Positions 1 through 7,429 of a stretch of 35,143 nucleotides of DNA are shown one piece after another. The position numbers were made by a program, and so were the translations under genes. The stretch comes from Candidatus Gastranaerophilales bacterium (GTDB lineage Bacteria; Cyanobacteriota; Vampirovibrionia; Gastranaerophilales; Gastranaerophilaceae): assembly GCA_944324445.1 (NCBI GenBank), contig CALUWL010000012.1, positions 1 to 35,143 on the forward strand, given 5' to 3'. A model generated the notes under the pieces. That model searched no databases and was not told where the DNA came from. It worked only from the letters and a program-made list of their open reading frames with translations. The first letter of the stretch is position 1. Every line of letters begins with the position of its first letter.

Positions 1-1
1 C

Positions 2-42
2 TTCCTGCCATAGACGGCATTTTCTTGAGGAATTTCTGCCGT
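2..42 (-). other. Overlapping inverted repeats, possible structured leader RNA
   Basis: Several complementary blocks share bases. TGCC (6-9) pairs with GGCA (16-19), enclosed by TTCCT (2-6) with AGGAA (28-32). Alternatively ACGGCA (14-19) pairs perfectly with TGCCGT (37-42). The two folds use the same 14-19 segment and cannot coexist. The block lies just downstream of the candidate leftward promoter, the position expected for an attenuator or riboswitch-like leader. I do not recognise a known RNA family, and short stems can arise by chance. Confidence 0.3.
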
Positions 43-44
43 AA

Positions 45-77
45 TTTATACACTATCACTTCAAAGGATGTTGTCAA
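45..77 (-). promoter_or_regulatory. Possible leftward promoter at the window edge
   Basis: Read on the minus strand, a perfect TTGACA (plus-strand 72-77) is followed by the AT-rich element TGTATAAA. A -10 of TGTATA would give a 19-nt spacer and TATAAA a 21-nt spacer, both longer than ideal. It points off the left edge, so the gene it serves is not visible. The -35 is strong and the -10 is uncertain. Confidence 0.35.
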
Positions 78-216
78 CTAAATTTTAAAATGGCTTTAAA
101 CCTTTGTTTGTTGGATAATGTTTGGTCGTGGAATGATTTATCCCACAATTTATATAGTATTACATAAATATTTTTTTTCAACTTTATGAAATTAAAATTT
201 ACAAAAGTTTATATAT

Positions 217-1219
217 TTAATTTTGGAATTGTTCGGGGTAATTTAGCTTCAATTCCTTGATTATGTTGTATGTATTTTTTTCTGCACCTTTTAAGTTAAG
301 GTGATGGGATGTATTATACATATATTTTTTATCAAATAAAAAATCTTCAGGATTACCTATGAAATTAATTCCTAGTTTTGTAAATACATTTTTTATCTCT
401 TTTATATTATCAAGCTGTTTTTTATCAATATTTTTATGCTTGTACATAGCAGGATAAATCATTATTACTATTGCTTTTTTGTCTTTGCAATAGTCTATAA
501 ATTCAAATAATTTTTTGTTTTTTAGTATTGATTCTTCTGTTGGTAAATCAAATATGAATTCTTGCTCGTAAAATTCTAAATCTTCTTTTGTTTCTTTGTT
601 TAATGTTGTATTTCCGTATATGTTAAATGAGCAATATGAGTATACATTTTGTTTATCGCATATTTTAAAATCAGTTTTTCTGTTTTTAGTTGGAAAGTCT
701 GATATATGTCTTATCCAATAGTTAAAAATTTTTAATTTTTCTTTTATGCTTAATTTTTTATAGTTTAAAAAATCCTTTGAAATATAATATTCTATTTCTT
801 CCTTGGAACATATGCTATCCACTGTTTTATCACCTGCGTAATATGTATATTCCAGGGGCATGAGAACAATATCATTTTTTTGAATAATTTCTTTTGGAGG
901 AATGAAAATGTAATTTTTTAAGCCTCCGTGAGTTGCATAATTTATAACAGGAAGATTTAATTTTTTTTTCAAGCAATTTTGAATTTAGTCCAAACATTGC
1001 GTTTGAACCGGAAACTATAATAATTTTCTTTTTGTTTTTGTGTTTATCGGCGTAATTTTTCTTTAACTTGTACCAGCTGTATATCATTTCTGCATCTTTA
1101 TTATTAAAATAATTTTTTTCAACCATTAAAGAAAAAGTTAAAAACAAAACAACTACAATACAAATTGTCCCTATAATGGAAATTAATAGTTTTATTAAAA
1201 AAAGCTTATATTTGTTCAT
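217..1219 (-). pseudogene. SGNH/DltD-like membrane protein, frameshifted at an A9 tract
   Basis: Two consecutive minus-strand frames make one recognisable protein if one A is removed from a run of nine (plus-strand 961-969). The first frame (1219 to about 970) gives a short cytoplasmic tail, one membrane segment (about residues 7-32) and a VSGSNAMFG block (about 69-77) like the nucleophile block of SGNH/DltD-type proteins. The second (about 968-217) continues with LPVINYATHGG and ends with an NTSHHLNLKG block like the family's C-terminal catalytic region. The second frame has only a TTG without a ribosome site. The gene start at 1219 has AGGAATAAGAAATG, inside the end of the MBOAT gene. The fused product would be about 330 residues, a likely partner of the upstream MBOAT in O-acylating an extracytoplasmic polymer. 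It could be a real mutation, phase variation, transcriptional slippage or an assembly error. Confidence 0.7.
961..969 (-). repeat. A9 homopolymer at the frameshift site
   Basis: On the coding (minus) strand this is nine consecutive A residues. Eight (or eleven) would join the upstream frame ending L-L-E-K-K to the downstream frame beginning L-N-L-P. A ribosomal -1 slip would go in the wrong direction; loss of one A by polymerase or replication slippage restores the frame. Confidence 0.85.
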
Positions 1220-1229
1220 TTCTTATTCC

Positions 1230-2663
1230 TTAAAAATTAAAGTATATGAATGGAGAGAAATATTCGATGTTTGTTATTTGGAATATATATAAAATCAGTA
1301 TTACAAGAGAAATAGCCACATAAAAATTTGTAGGTTTAAAATTTTTATATAATAATTTAGTGTCTCTGAAAATCAAGTATATTAAAATTGCAACACCCAA
1401 AATTAAATATATTGTCCAAGTGTTTTCATAAGTTCCATGCTCAAATGTAAATCTTATATGAGATATTTTTGGTAATATAAAACCGTTCAATCCAAGAAGT
1501 CCTTTTAGTATATTTTTTACGGAATCAAAATTTTCAGCTCTAAAAAATATCCAAGTTATATTTATAAAAATAAAAGTAATAAGCCAAGATAATCCCTTAG
1601 GTAGTTCAATTTTAGCTTTTTTCCATAATCGATTAATAACTATTGCTATACCATGTAAAGCTCCCCAAATTACAAACATCCAGCTTGCACCATGCCACAG
1701 ACCGCCAATTAAAAATGTTAAGAATAAATTTCTGTATGTCTTATATTCACCTATTCTGTTTCCGCCTAATGGGATATATATGTAATCTCTTAAAAATCTT
1801 GATAGTGTTATATGCCATCTTCTCCAAAAATCTTGAATATCTGTTGCTATATATGGATTATTGAAATTTTCAGGCAGGTTTATGTTAAACATTTTACCTA
1901 AACCTAAGGCCATGTCTGTGTATCCTGAAAAATCGTAGTAAATTTGAAATGTGTAGCTTAATGTAATATAGATGGCTTCAATAAAAGACAATTCTATATT
2001 TGTACTATATCCCCACTGTACAATATTTGCAAGGTTGTCGGCAACGATGACCTTTTTAAAAAGACCTATCAAAAAAAGAAATACCCCTTGTGATATATTC
2101 TTCCAATTTACAAATTTTGTTCTTGGATTTTGAAATTGAGGTATCATTTCTTTGTGATGAACTATTGGCCCTGCTATTAATTGCGGAAAAAACACTATAA
2201 AAAGCGTATAGTATAAAAAATCATATTCTTTTGTAAGTTTTTTATATGAATCTACAAGATAAGCTATTTGTTGAAAAGTGTAAAAACTTATTCCTATAGG
2301 TAACACTATTTTTAGTAAATTTATATTCAAATGAAAAATTGTATTGAAATTGGATATGAAAAAATCCATGTATTTAAAATATCCTAGTAATAAAATATTA
2401 CCTGTAATACCTATTGATAAAATAATTTTTCTGCTTACTTTGATTTTATCTGCGCATAGTGCGCTCGATATAGCAAAGTTAAATATAATTGAAAATATTA
2501 ATATTAAAACATATTTTGGATTTGCGTATCCGTAAAAAAATAATGAGGCTAAAATCAACCATATAATAGCCATTGTAACCAGATGTTTTTTGTTTAAAAA
2601 GTAATAAATTGTTATTACAATCGGACAAAAAATAAATATAAAATTAATACTGTTAAAAAGCAT
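1230..2663 (-). CDS. MBOAT O-acyltransferase, AlgI/DltB-like
   Basis: A 477-residue polytopic membrane protein with the MBOAT signatures: FPQLIAGPIVHH near 159-170, DFWRRWHITLSRFLRDY near 278-294, and the likely catalytic histidine in GLWHGAS (His324). Members move acyl groups, usually acetyl or D-alanyl, across or onto extracytoplasmic polysaccharide or teichoic-type polymers with an SGNH partner; the broken SGNH gene follows directly. The start codon lies 3 nt after the serC stop (TAG-TAA-ATG), so its ribosome site (GCAAGG) is within serC, implying translational coupling. Length and topology fit AlgI-type proteins. The acceptor polymer cannot be told from the sequence, and no alginate or teichoic acid genes are in view. 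Confidence 0.9.
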   Translation of the reverse strand: MLFNSINFIFIFCPIVITIYYFLNKKHLVTMAIIWLILASLFFYGYANPKYVLILIFSIIFNFAISSALCADKIKVSRKIILSIGITGNILLLGYFKYMDFFISNFNTIFHLNINLLKIVLPIGISFYTFQQIAYLVDSYKKLTKEYDFLYYTLFIVFFPQLIAGPIVHHKEMIPQFQNPRTKFVNWKNISQGVFLFLIGLFKKVIVADNLANIVQWGYSTNIELSFIEAIYITLSYTFQIYYDFSGYTDMALGLGKMFNINLPENFNNPYIATDIQDFWRRWHITLSRFLRDYIYIPLGGNRIGEYKTYRNLFLTFLIGGLWHGASWMFVIWGALHGIAIVINRLWKKAKIELPKGLSWLITFIFINITWIFFRAENFDSVKNILKGLLGLNGFILPKISHIRFTFEHGTYENTWTIYLILGVAILIYLIFRDTKLLYKNFKPTNFYVAISLVILILYIFQITNIEYFSPFIYFNF

Positions 2664-2666
2664 TTA

Positions 2667-3764
2667 CTACCTTGCATTTTCCTTTTCAAATTTTTCCATA
2701 AAATCAACCAGCGCTCTAGCGCCTTCTATTGGCATTGCGTTATATAGAGAAGCGCGCATACCGCCTACTGTTCTATGTCCTTTTAGTTGAACAAGTCCTT
2801 CTTTTGAAGCTTCTTCTATGAATTTTTTGTCCAGTTCATCGGAACCTGTAATAAAAGGTATATTCATTAATGAACGAGAAGAAGGTTCAACTGTTCCTTT
2901 GAATAGTTTTGATTTATCAAGAAAATCATATAAGATTTTTGCTTTTTGTATATTTATTTCTTTCATTTTTTCTAATCCGCCGATTTTTTTAAGCCATTTA
3001 AATACAAGGCCGCAAATATATATACCGTAAGCGGGCGGTGTATTATAGAGGCTGTCGTTATCGGCATGGGTTTTATATTTTAACATTGTGGGACACCAAG
3101 AAGGCAAATCATCTCTTATTAAATCTTCTCTGATTATTACTATTTGAACTCCTGCCGGGCCAACATTTTTTTGTACTCCGGCATAAATTAAACCGTATTT
3201 TGTAACATCAACAGGTTCTGATAAAAAACTTGAAGACATATCTGAAACTAAGATTTTACCTTTTGTATTCGGAAGTGTATTGAATTTTGTTCCGTATATC
3301 GTGTTGTTTTCACAAATGTAAACATAATCAGCTTCAGGAGTTATATCAAGATTTGAGCAATCAGGAATATAGGAAAAATTTTTATCTTCAGAGGTTGCAA
3401 TTTTATTTATTTTTCCGTATTTTTGAGCTTCAATGTAGGCTTTTTTTGCCCATTGACCGGTTACAATGTAGTCTGCTACCCCGTTTTTTAGAAGATTAAT
3501 TGGTACCATTGAAAATTGTAAATGTGCTCCGCCTTGCAGGAAAAGAACTTTATAGTTGTCAGGAATGTTCATCAGTTCTCTTAAATCTTTTTCTGCCGTT
3601 TTTATAATATTATCGTATATTTTTGAACGGTGAGACATTTCCATAACTGACATGCCTGAATTTTGATAATTAAGCATTTCATCTCTTGCTGTTTCTAAAA
3701 CTTCAACAGGTAAAACAGCCGGTCCTGCTGAAAAATTATAGACTCTGTTATATTTGTTTAACAT
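2667..3764 (-). CDS. serC: Phosphoserine aminotransferase
   Basis: A 365-residue class-V PLP aminotransferase that converts 3-phosphohydroxypyruvate and glutamate to phosphoserine in serine synthesis (and can act in PLP synthesis). The N-terminus NFSAGPAVLP, the loop MEMSHRS near 41-47, GQWAKKA near 103-109 and the Schiff-base lysine in GVQKNVGPAG (Lys199) are all present, and length is typical. A strong AAGGAG ribosome site lies before the ATG. It sits 16 nt after miaB and 3 nt before the MBOAT gene, in one leftward transcription unit. No serA or serB is visible in the window. Confidence 0.96.
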   Translation of the reverse strand: MLNKYNRVYNFSAGPAVLPVEVLETARDEMLNYQNSGMSVMEMSHRSKIYDNIIKTAEKDLRELMNIPDNYKVLFLQGGAHLQFSMVPINLLKNGVADYIVTGQWAKKAYIEAQKYGKINKIATSEDKNFSYIPDCSNLDITPEADYVYICENNTIYGTKFNTLPNTKGKILVSDMSSSFLSEPVDVTKYGLIYAGVQKNVGPAGVQIVIIREDLIRDDLPSWCPTMLKYKTHADNDSLYNTPPAYGIYICGLVFKWLKKIGGLEKMKEINIQKAKILYDFLDKSKLFKGTVEPSSRSLMNIPFITGSDELDKKFIEEASKEGLVQLKGHRTVGGMRASLYNAMPIEGARALVDFMEKFEKENAR

Positions 3765-3780
3765 TTTTTATCTCCTTTAT

Positions 3781-5097
3781 TTATATACTTTTTGCAAAAC
3801 AGCACCAAGTTGAAACTCTTTCAATTTTAGCGTCTACAAATTGTCCGATTTCATAATTTTTATCATCTGTTAAATGGACAACCTTGTTATTTCTTGTTCT
3901 GCCTTGAAAAACCCCGTCTTTTATTCCGTCAATTAAAATTTCCATTGTTCTTCCGATATATTTTTCGTTGGATTTTAAATGTGCGGATTTTACTTTGTCA
4001 TTTAAAATTTGCAGGCGTTTTTTCTTTGTTTCTTCGTTAATAAATAAATCAGTCATTTTGCCTGCTTTTGTAATCGGGCGAGGTGAATATGCTGCCGTAT
4101 TTGAATAATCAAGCTGAAGTTCATCTATTGCTTTAATTGTATCTAAAAATTCTTCTTCCGTTTCACCCGGAAAACCTGCAATAAAATCAGATGTAATTGT
4201 AACATCTTTTATATTTTTTCTTATTTTTTCAACAATTTCTCTATATTGGCTAACGTTGTAGCGTCTGTTCATTGCTTTTAGGACTCTATCGTTGCCTGAT
4301 TGCATTGGTATATGAAAACATTCACATATTTTTTTAGAATTTTTAACAGTTTCAATTACTTCATCTGTTATATCGGTAGGATATGAGCTTGTAAAGCGAA
4401 TTCTAAAATTGCCTTCCAATTTATCCAATTCTTTTAATAAAGTTGCAAAATTAGGCTTTCCTTCAAGATTTTTGCCGTAGCTATCAACATTTTGACCCAA
4501 AAGAGTGATTTCTTTGTAACCTTTGGATAAAATTTCTTTAGCTTCTTTGATAATTGCTTCTATGCTTCTTGAGCGCTCTCTTCCTCTTGTATATGGAACA
4601 ACGCAATATGAGCAGAAATTGTTGCATCCTTCCATAATAGATAACCATGCGTTAGTGCTTTTAACTCTTTTTATATCATAGTCTTTTTCTTCTATGGCGC
4701 TTTTTTCTTTTGTTGCACAAAGTCTTTTATCTTCTGTTTCTTTGAGCAAACTTGGTAATTCGTATATATTTTGAGGGCCTATTACTAAATCAAGATAAGG
4801 GAATTTTTTTAAAAGTTCTTCGCCTTCAAGCTGCGCAACGCAACCTGCTATAGCTATTTTTGTTGATTTATTTTGTTTTTTTCTTTCTTTTTTAATTCTT
4901 CCCCAATTTCCAAGGCGGGAATATGCTTTGTCTGCCGATAATTGTCTTATAGCGCAGGTATTTACGATTAATAAATCAGCGTCGTTTTCATCATTGGTTT
5001 GTTCATATCCAAAATGAGAAAGCATGCCCAGTATACGTTCTGTATCATACTTATTCATTTGGCAGCCAAGAGTATCTATATAAATTTTCTTTGTCAT
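3781..5097 (-). CDS. miaB: tRNA-2-methylthio-N6-dimethylallyladenosine synthase MiaB
   Basis: A 438-residue methylthiotransferase adding the ms2 group to i6A37 of tRNAs, using two [4Fe-4S] clusters. The N-terminal domain has Cys12 (TLGCQMN), Cys48 (NTCAIR) and Cys86 (AGCVAQ). The radical SAM domain has C-x3-C-x2-C at Cys158, Cys162 and Cys165, followed by YTRGRERSR. The last ~65 residues resemble the TRAM RNA-binding domain. The NTCAIR and YTRGRERS forms favour MiaB over RimO or MtaB. The start overlaps the upstream stop by 4 nt (ATGA), with AGGAG about 10 nt before it. Confidence 0.95.
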   Translation of the reverse strand: MTKKIYIDTLGCQMNKYDTERILGMLSHFGYEQTNDENDADLLIVNTCAIRQLSADKAYSRLGNWGRIKKERKKQNKSTKIAIAGCVAQLEGEELLKKFPYLDLVIGPQNIYELPSLLKETEDKRLCATKEKSAIEEKDYDIKRVKSTNAWLSIMEGCNNFCSYCVVPYTRGRERSRSIEAIIKEAKEILSKGYKEITLLGQNVDSYGKNLEGKPNFATLLKELDKLEGNFRIRFTSSYPTDITDEVIETVKNSKKICECFHIPMQSGNDRVLKAMNRRYNVSQYREIVEKIRKNIKDVTITSDFIAGFPGETEEEFLDTIKAIDELQLDYSNTAAYSPRPITKAGKMTDLFINEETKKKRLQILNDKVKSAHLKSNEKYIGRTMEILIDGIKDGVFQGRTRNNKVVHLTDDKNYEIGQFVDAKIERVSTWCCFAKSI

Positions 5098-6398
5098 ACT
5101 ATATGAGCTCCTGGAACATGTTCTAATCTTTCCATTCTTTCTTTTAGTGCGCCGGATGGAGCATAATAAGGGTCAACAGTCATTATTTTTGCCGCTATAT
5201 TGGGGTAAAAATAAATGAACCTTAATTCACTATCTGTTAAGGGTTTTTGAGTATGAACGTTTGCATAGCGGGCAAGTTCAAGAATATTTCTTGCTTCATC
5301 TTCATCGTGAAATTCAAGTTCAAGCCCCTGAAAGACATTTCTAAAACCTTTAATCCCGCCGTATTCTCCGACTGTTATCATTCTTCCTGTTTCGATTATT
5401 TCAGGTTCGCCTCTTCCAAGCTCTTCAAAATCATATAGTTCATAGTTTCTTCTATCTTTTAATGCACCGTCTGCGTGGATTCCTGATTCGTGTGCAAATG
5501 CGTTTGCGCCGACTGCAACCTGATTAATTGGAATTGGTACTCCAAAAGCATAGCTTGTGTATTTGGCTAATTTCCATGCTTTTGAAATATCGATTTGAGG
5601 ATCAATTTTGTATCTGTCTTTAAAACCGCTTGATTTTGTTATTGCAAGTAAACATGAAACTAAATCAGCATTTCCTGCTCTTTCTCCCATACCGTTTATC
5701 GCTGTATTAATCCAAGCATCGACTCCGGCATCAATTGCAGCACGTGCACCCATAACAGAGCAAGCTACTGCCATACCTAAATCGTTATGAAAATGCAATT
5801 CTATATCCATTTGGGTTTCTTTTGCAATTTGGTATATTCTGTCATAAGCTTGTGTGGGGTCGTCAAAACCCAATGTGTCGCAATATCTGAATCTTGTGGC
5901 ACCATATTTTTTGCATTCTTTAGCGTATTCAATAAGATAATCTAAATCAGACCTTGAAGCATCTTCTGCATTTACTCCGATTATTTTTGCATTTTGATCA
6001 ACTGCTTCATTTATTGCTTCTAATGTATCATTTAATATATCTTTTTCGGTTTTTTTACCTTGGTATTTTCCAACTATCATTTGTTTTGATGTGGATTGGC
6101 TTAAATTAATGTATTGCAATTTGGGAACATTGTTAAATGATTCTTTGACATCATTTTTAATGGCTCTCATCCAACCTGAAAGTTTGGTTTTGTTGATAAC
6201 ACCTCTTTCGACAAGTTCAAGATTACCGTTTAAATAGTTTATTTCATGTCTTGTTGTGGGAAAACCAAATTCTGATTGATTTATACCCATTTCATTTAAC
6301 ATTAAATTAATTATTGTTTTTTCAAGCTTAGCAAGACCTAGTCTTGAAGTTTGGACGCCGTCTCTGTTTGTAACGTCGACAAATTTAATATAGTTCAT
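5094..6398 (-). CDS. NifV/LeuA-family acyl-CoA-condensing synthase (homocitrate synthase-like)
   Basis: A 434-residue TIM-barrel enzyme of the HMGL-like superfamily, which condenses acetyl-CoA with a 2-oxo acid. Seen: TNRDGVQTS (10-18, catalytic Arg12/Asp13), EDASRSD (145-151), metal-binding HFHND (202-206), NGMGERAGNADL (235-246) and HESGIHADG (303-311). The EDASR form is typical of homocitrate synthases. At 434 residues it is longer than most NifV (about 380) but lacks the ~120-residue leucine-feedback domain of long LeuA. The first motif is TNRDGVQ rather than the usual TLRDGEQ. No other lysine, leucine or nitrogen-fixation gene flanks it, so the 2-oxo acid substrate is unknown. The ribosome site GAGGG precedes the ATG. 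It heads the leftward unit with miaB and serC. Confidence 0.82.
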   Translation of the reverse strand: MNYIKFVDVTNRDGVQTSRLGLAKLEKTIINLMLNEMGINQSEFGFPTTRHEINYLNGNLELVERGVINKTKLSGWMRAIKNDVKESFNNVPKLQYINLSQSTSKQMIVGKYQGKKTEKDILNDTLEAINEAVDQNAKIIGVNAEDASRSDLDYLIEYAKECKKYGATRFRYCDTLGFDDPTQAYDRIYQIAKETQMDIELHFHNDLGMAVACSVMGARAAIDAGVDAWINTAINGMGERAGNADLVSCLLAITKSSGFKDRYKIDPQIDISKAWKLAKYTSYAFGVPIPINQVAVGANAFAHESGIHADGALKDRRNYELYDFEELGRGEPEIIETGRMITVGEYGGIKGFRNVFQGLELEFHDEDEARNILELARYANVHTQKPLTDSELRFIYFYPNIAAKIMTVDPYYAPSGALKERMERLEHVPGAHIV

Positions 6399-6426
6399 TT
6401 TTCCCTCAAATCTTTTAAGTATAAAA

Positions 6427-6435
6427 ATTATATCA
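6427..6435 (-). promoter_or_regulatory. Extended -10 promoter for the leftward unit
   Basis: The minus strand reads TGATATAAT, a perfect extended -10 (TGn-TATAAT), about 30 nt upstream of the NifV/LeuA-like start. No good -35 is present, which is normal for extended -10 promoters. It is the only clear promoter upstream of the five-gene unit. Confidence 0.6.
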
Positions 6436-6490
6436 CAATGGCTTTATGAGTTGACTAAAATTTTATGTTAAGAATGTTTAAGATAGAGGG

Positions 6491-6518
6491 TTGCATTATT
6501 TTTAAAATATATTACAAT
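6491..6518 (+). promoter_or_regulatory. Rightward promoter for the unknown gene at 6566
   Basis: TTGCAT (6491-6496), a 16-nt spacer and TACAAT (6513-6518) make a reasonable sigma-70-type promoter, with initiation expected near 6525. A second TATAAT at 6531-6536 could serve instead. It is divergent from the extended -10 at 6427-6435. Confidence 0.5.
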
Positions 6519-6565
6519 AGTCATATAGATTATAATTTTAGTTTAGTCATCTTTTGAGGTAAGAA

Positions 6566-7372
6566 GTGCAAATAAATAATCTTACAAAATGCTGTAAACC
6601 AAGACACTTTGGTAGTACTGCATCAGATTCTGTCTCCAACGGAAAACGTGTACGATACAAGCATTATGAGGAGATGGATAATGACATATTGCGCGTGCGT
6701 TGTTTAAGAAAAGCGTGTAGTATCGTGCAAAGCGGTGGAAAGTTAAAATTGCGAGATTCGCTGCCTGCAATCACAGCAACAATTATAGGAACAAGTTTAG
6801 CATTAGCCCAACCCGGGAAATTAGCAAGCAAAGCTGCAAAAGGGTTGGGTTTTTTAGCCACTGTTGCAGCGCTTGATTTGGGTTTTGAGAAATTGGCATC
6901 GTTTGATTCTAAGGTTGAGCAAAACTTCAAGAAATCCGGCAGATATGATAAAAAGACTATCGATATGGGCGGGTTTATATTGGGATTATCAGCTGGTTTT
7001 GGGATGCTAACAGGCGTGCTTGCACTTCCTAAAATCGGAAATAAATTGCTTAACGGCAATTCAAAAGTTTCCAGATTTTTATCAAGCGAAAAAGATAAAT
7101 TGGTTTCTGAATTGAATTCTTCAAAATTCGGTCAATTTGTACAAAATTCAGTCAATCCTTTTTTAGATAAACATAAAAAAGTTTCGAAATTTTTAAAGGT
7201 CGGACTTCCTTTAAGCGCTATTTTTGGTGAAGCATTTGCTACAACTGCATTGAACAATTCTTTATCGCATGATATTAGTAAAATTGCCACTGCAAGCTTT
7301 GCCAAAGCTAAATTAATTCAAAAGGAAGCAAGAGACCATTTTGATAAAATAGATGCAATCGAAGTTAAATAA
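6566..7372 (+). CDS. Protein of unknown function with N-terminal FG motif
   Basis: A 268-residue protein I do not recognise. It starts at GTG behind a good ribosome site (GAGGT, 6 nt away). The first ~65 residues are basic and polar and include HFGSTASDS. Three to four hydrophobic helices follow (about 67-83, 91-107, 133-154 and 213-230), so membrane association is likely. The C-terminal third is charged and helical. The F-G-S near the N-terminus recalls the SFGGSA segment of the 626-aa protein at 21177-23057, but I see no overall similarity. It is a single-gene unit with its own promoter and a strong terminator. The frames on the opposite strand here are shadows. Confidence 0.75.
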   Translation: MQINNLTKCCKPRHFGSTASDSVSNGKRVRYKHYEEMDNDILRVRCLRKACSIVQSGGKLKLRDSLPAITATIIGTSLALAQPGKLASKAAKGLGFLATVAALDLGFEKLASFDSKVEQNFKKSGRYDKKTIDMGGFILGLSAGFGMLTGVLALPKIGNKLLNGNSKVSRFLSSEKDKLVSELNSSKFGQFVQNSVNPFLDKHKKVSKFLKVGLPLSAIFGEAFATTALNNSLSHDISKIATASFAKAKLIQKEARDHFDKIDAIEVK

Positions 7373-7392
7373 AGTATAGTTAATTTACTTAG

Positions 7393-7424
7393 TTAAAAAG
7401 CGCTTATTATTAAGCGCTTTTTAA
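7393..7424. terminator. Bidirectional intrinsic terminator
   Basis: A perfect inverted repeat: AAAAAGCGCTTA (7395-7406), loop TTAT, TAAGCGCTTTTT (7411-7422), extendable by two A-T pairs each side. Runs of A and T flank both arms, so it can stop transcripts from the gene ending at 7372 and from the convergent gene ending at 7430. Confidence 0.93.
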
Positions 7425-7429
7425 TGTAT

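Larger units (their letters stand above)
1..216. other. Intergenic left edge, no gene
   Basis: No credible reading frame lies here. The left third holds a possible leftward promoter and short inverted repeats, listed separately. The rest (about 78-216) is AT-rich. It includes a weak, imperfect stem around 128-156 (GTGG pairing with CCAC) that could lie downstream of the leftward gene ending at 217. I would not call that stem a terminator, because the T-rich stretch does not follow it closely. Confidence 0.5.

Noticed and set aside
128-156. GTGG/CCAC stem as a terminator for the SGNH gene
   Set aside because: The stem is short and imperfect and no T-tract follows on the minus strand.
6582-7059. 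Minus-strand frames opposite the unknown gene at 6566-7372
   Set aside because: No ribosome site or family signal; the plus frame has a GAGGT site, a promoter and a terminator.
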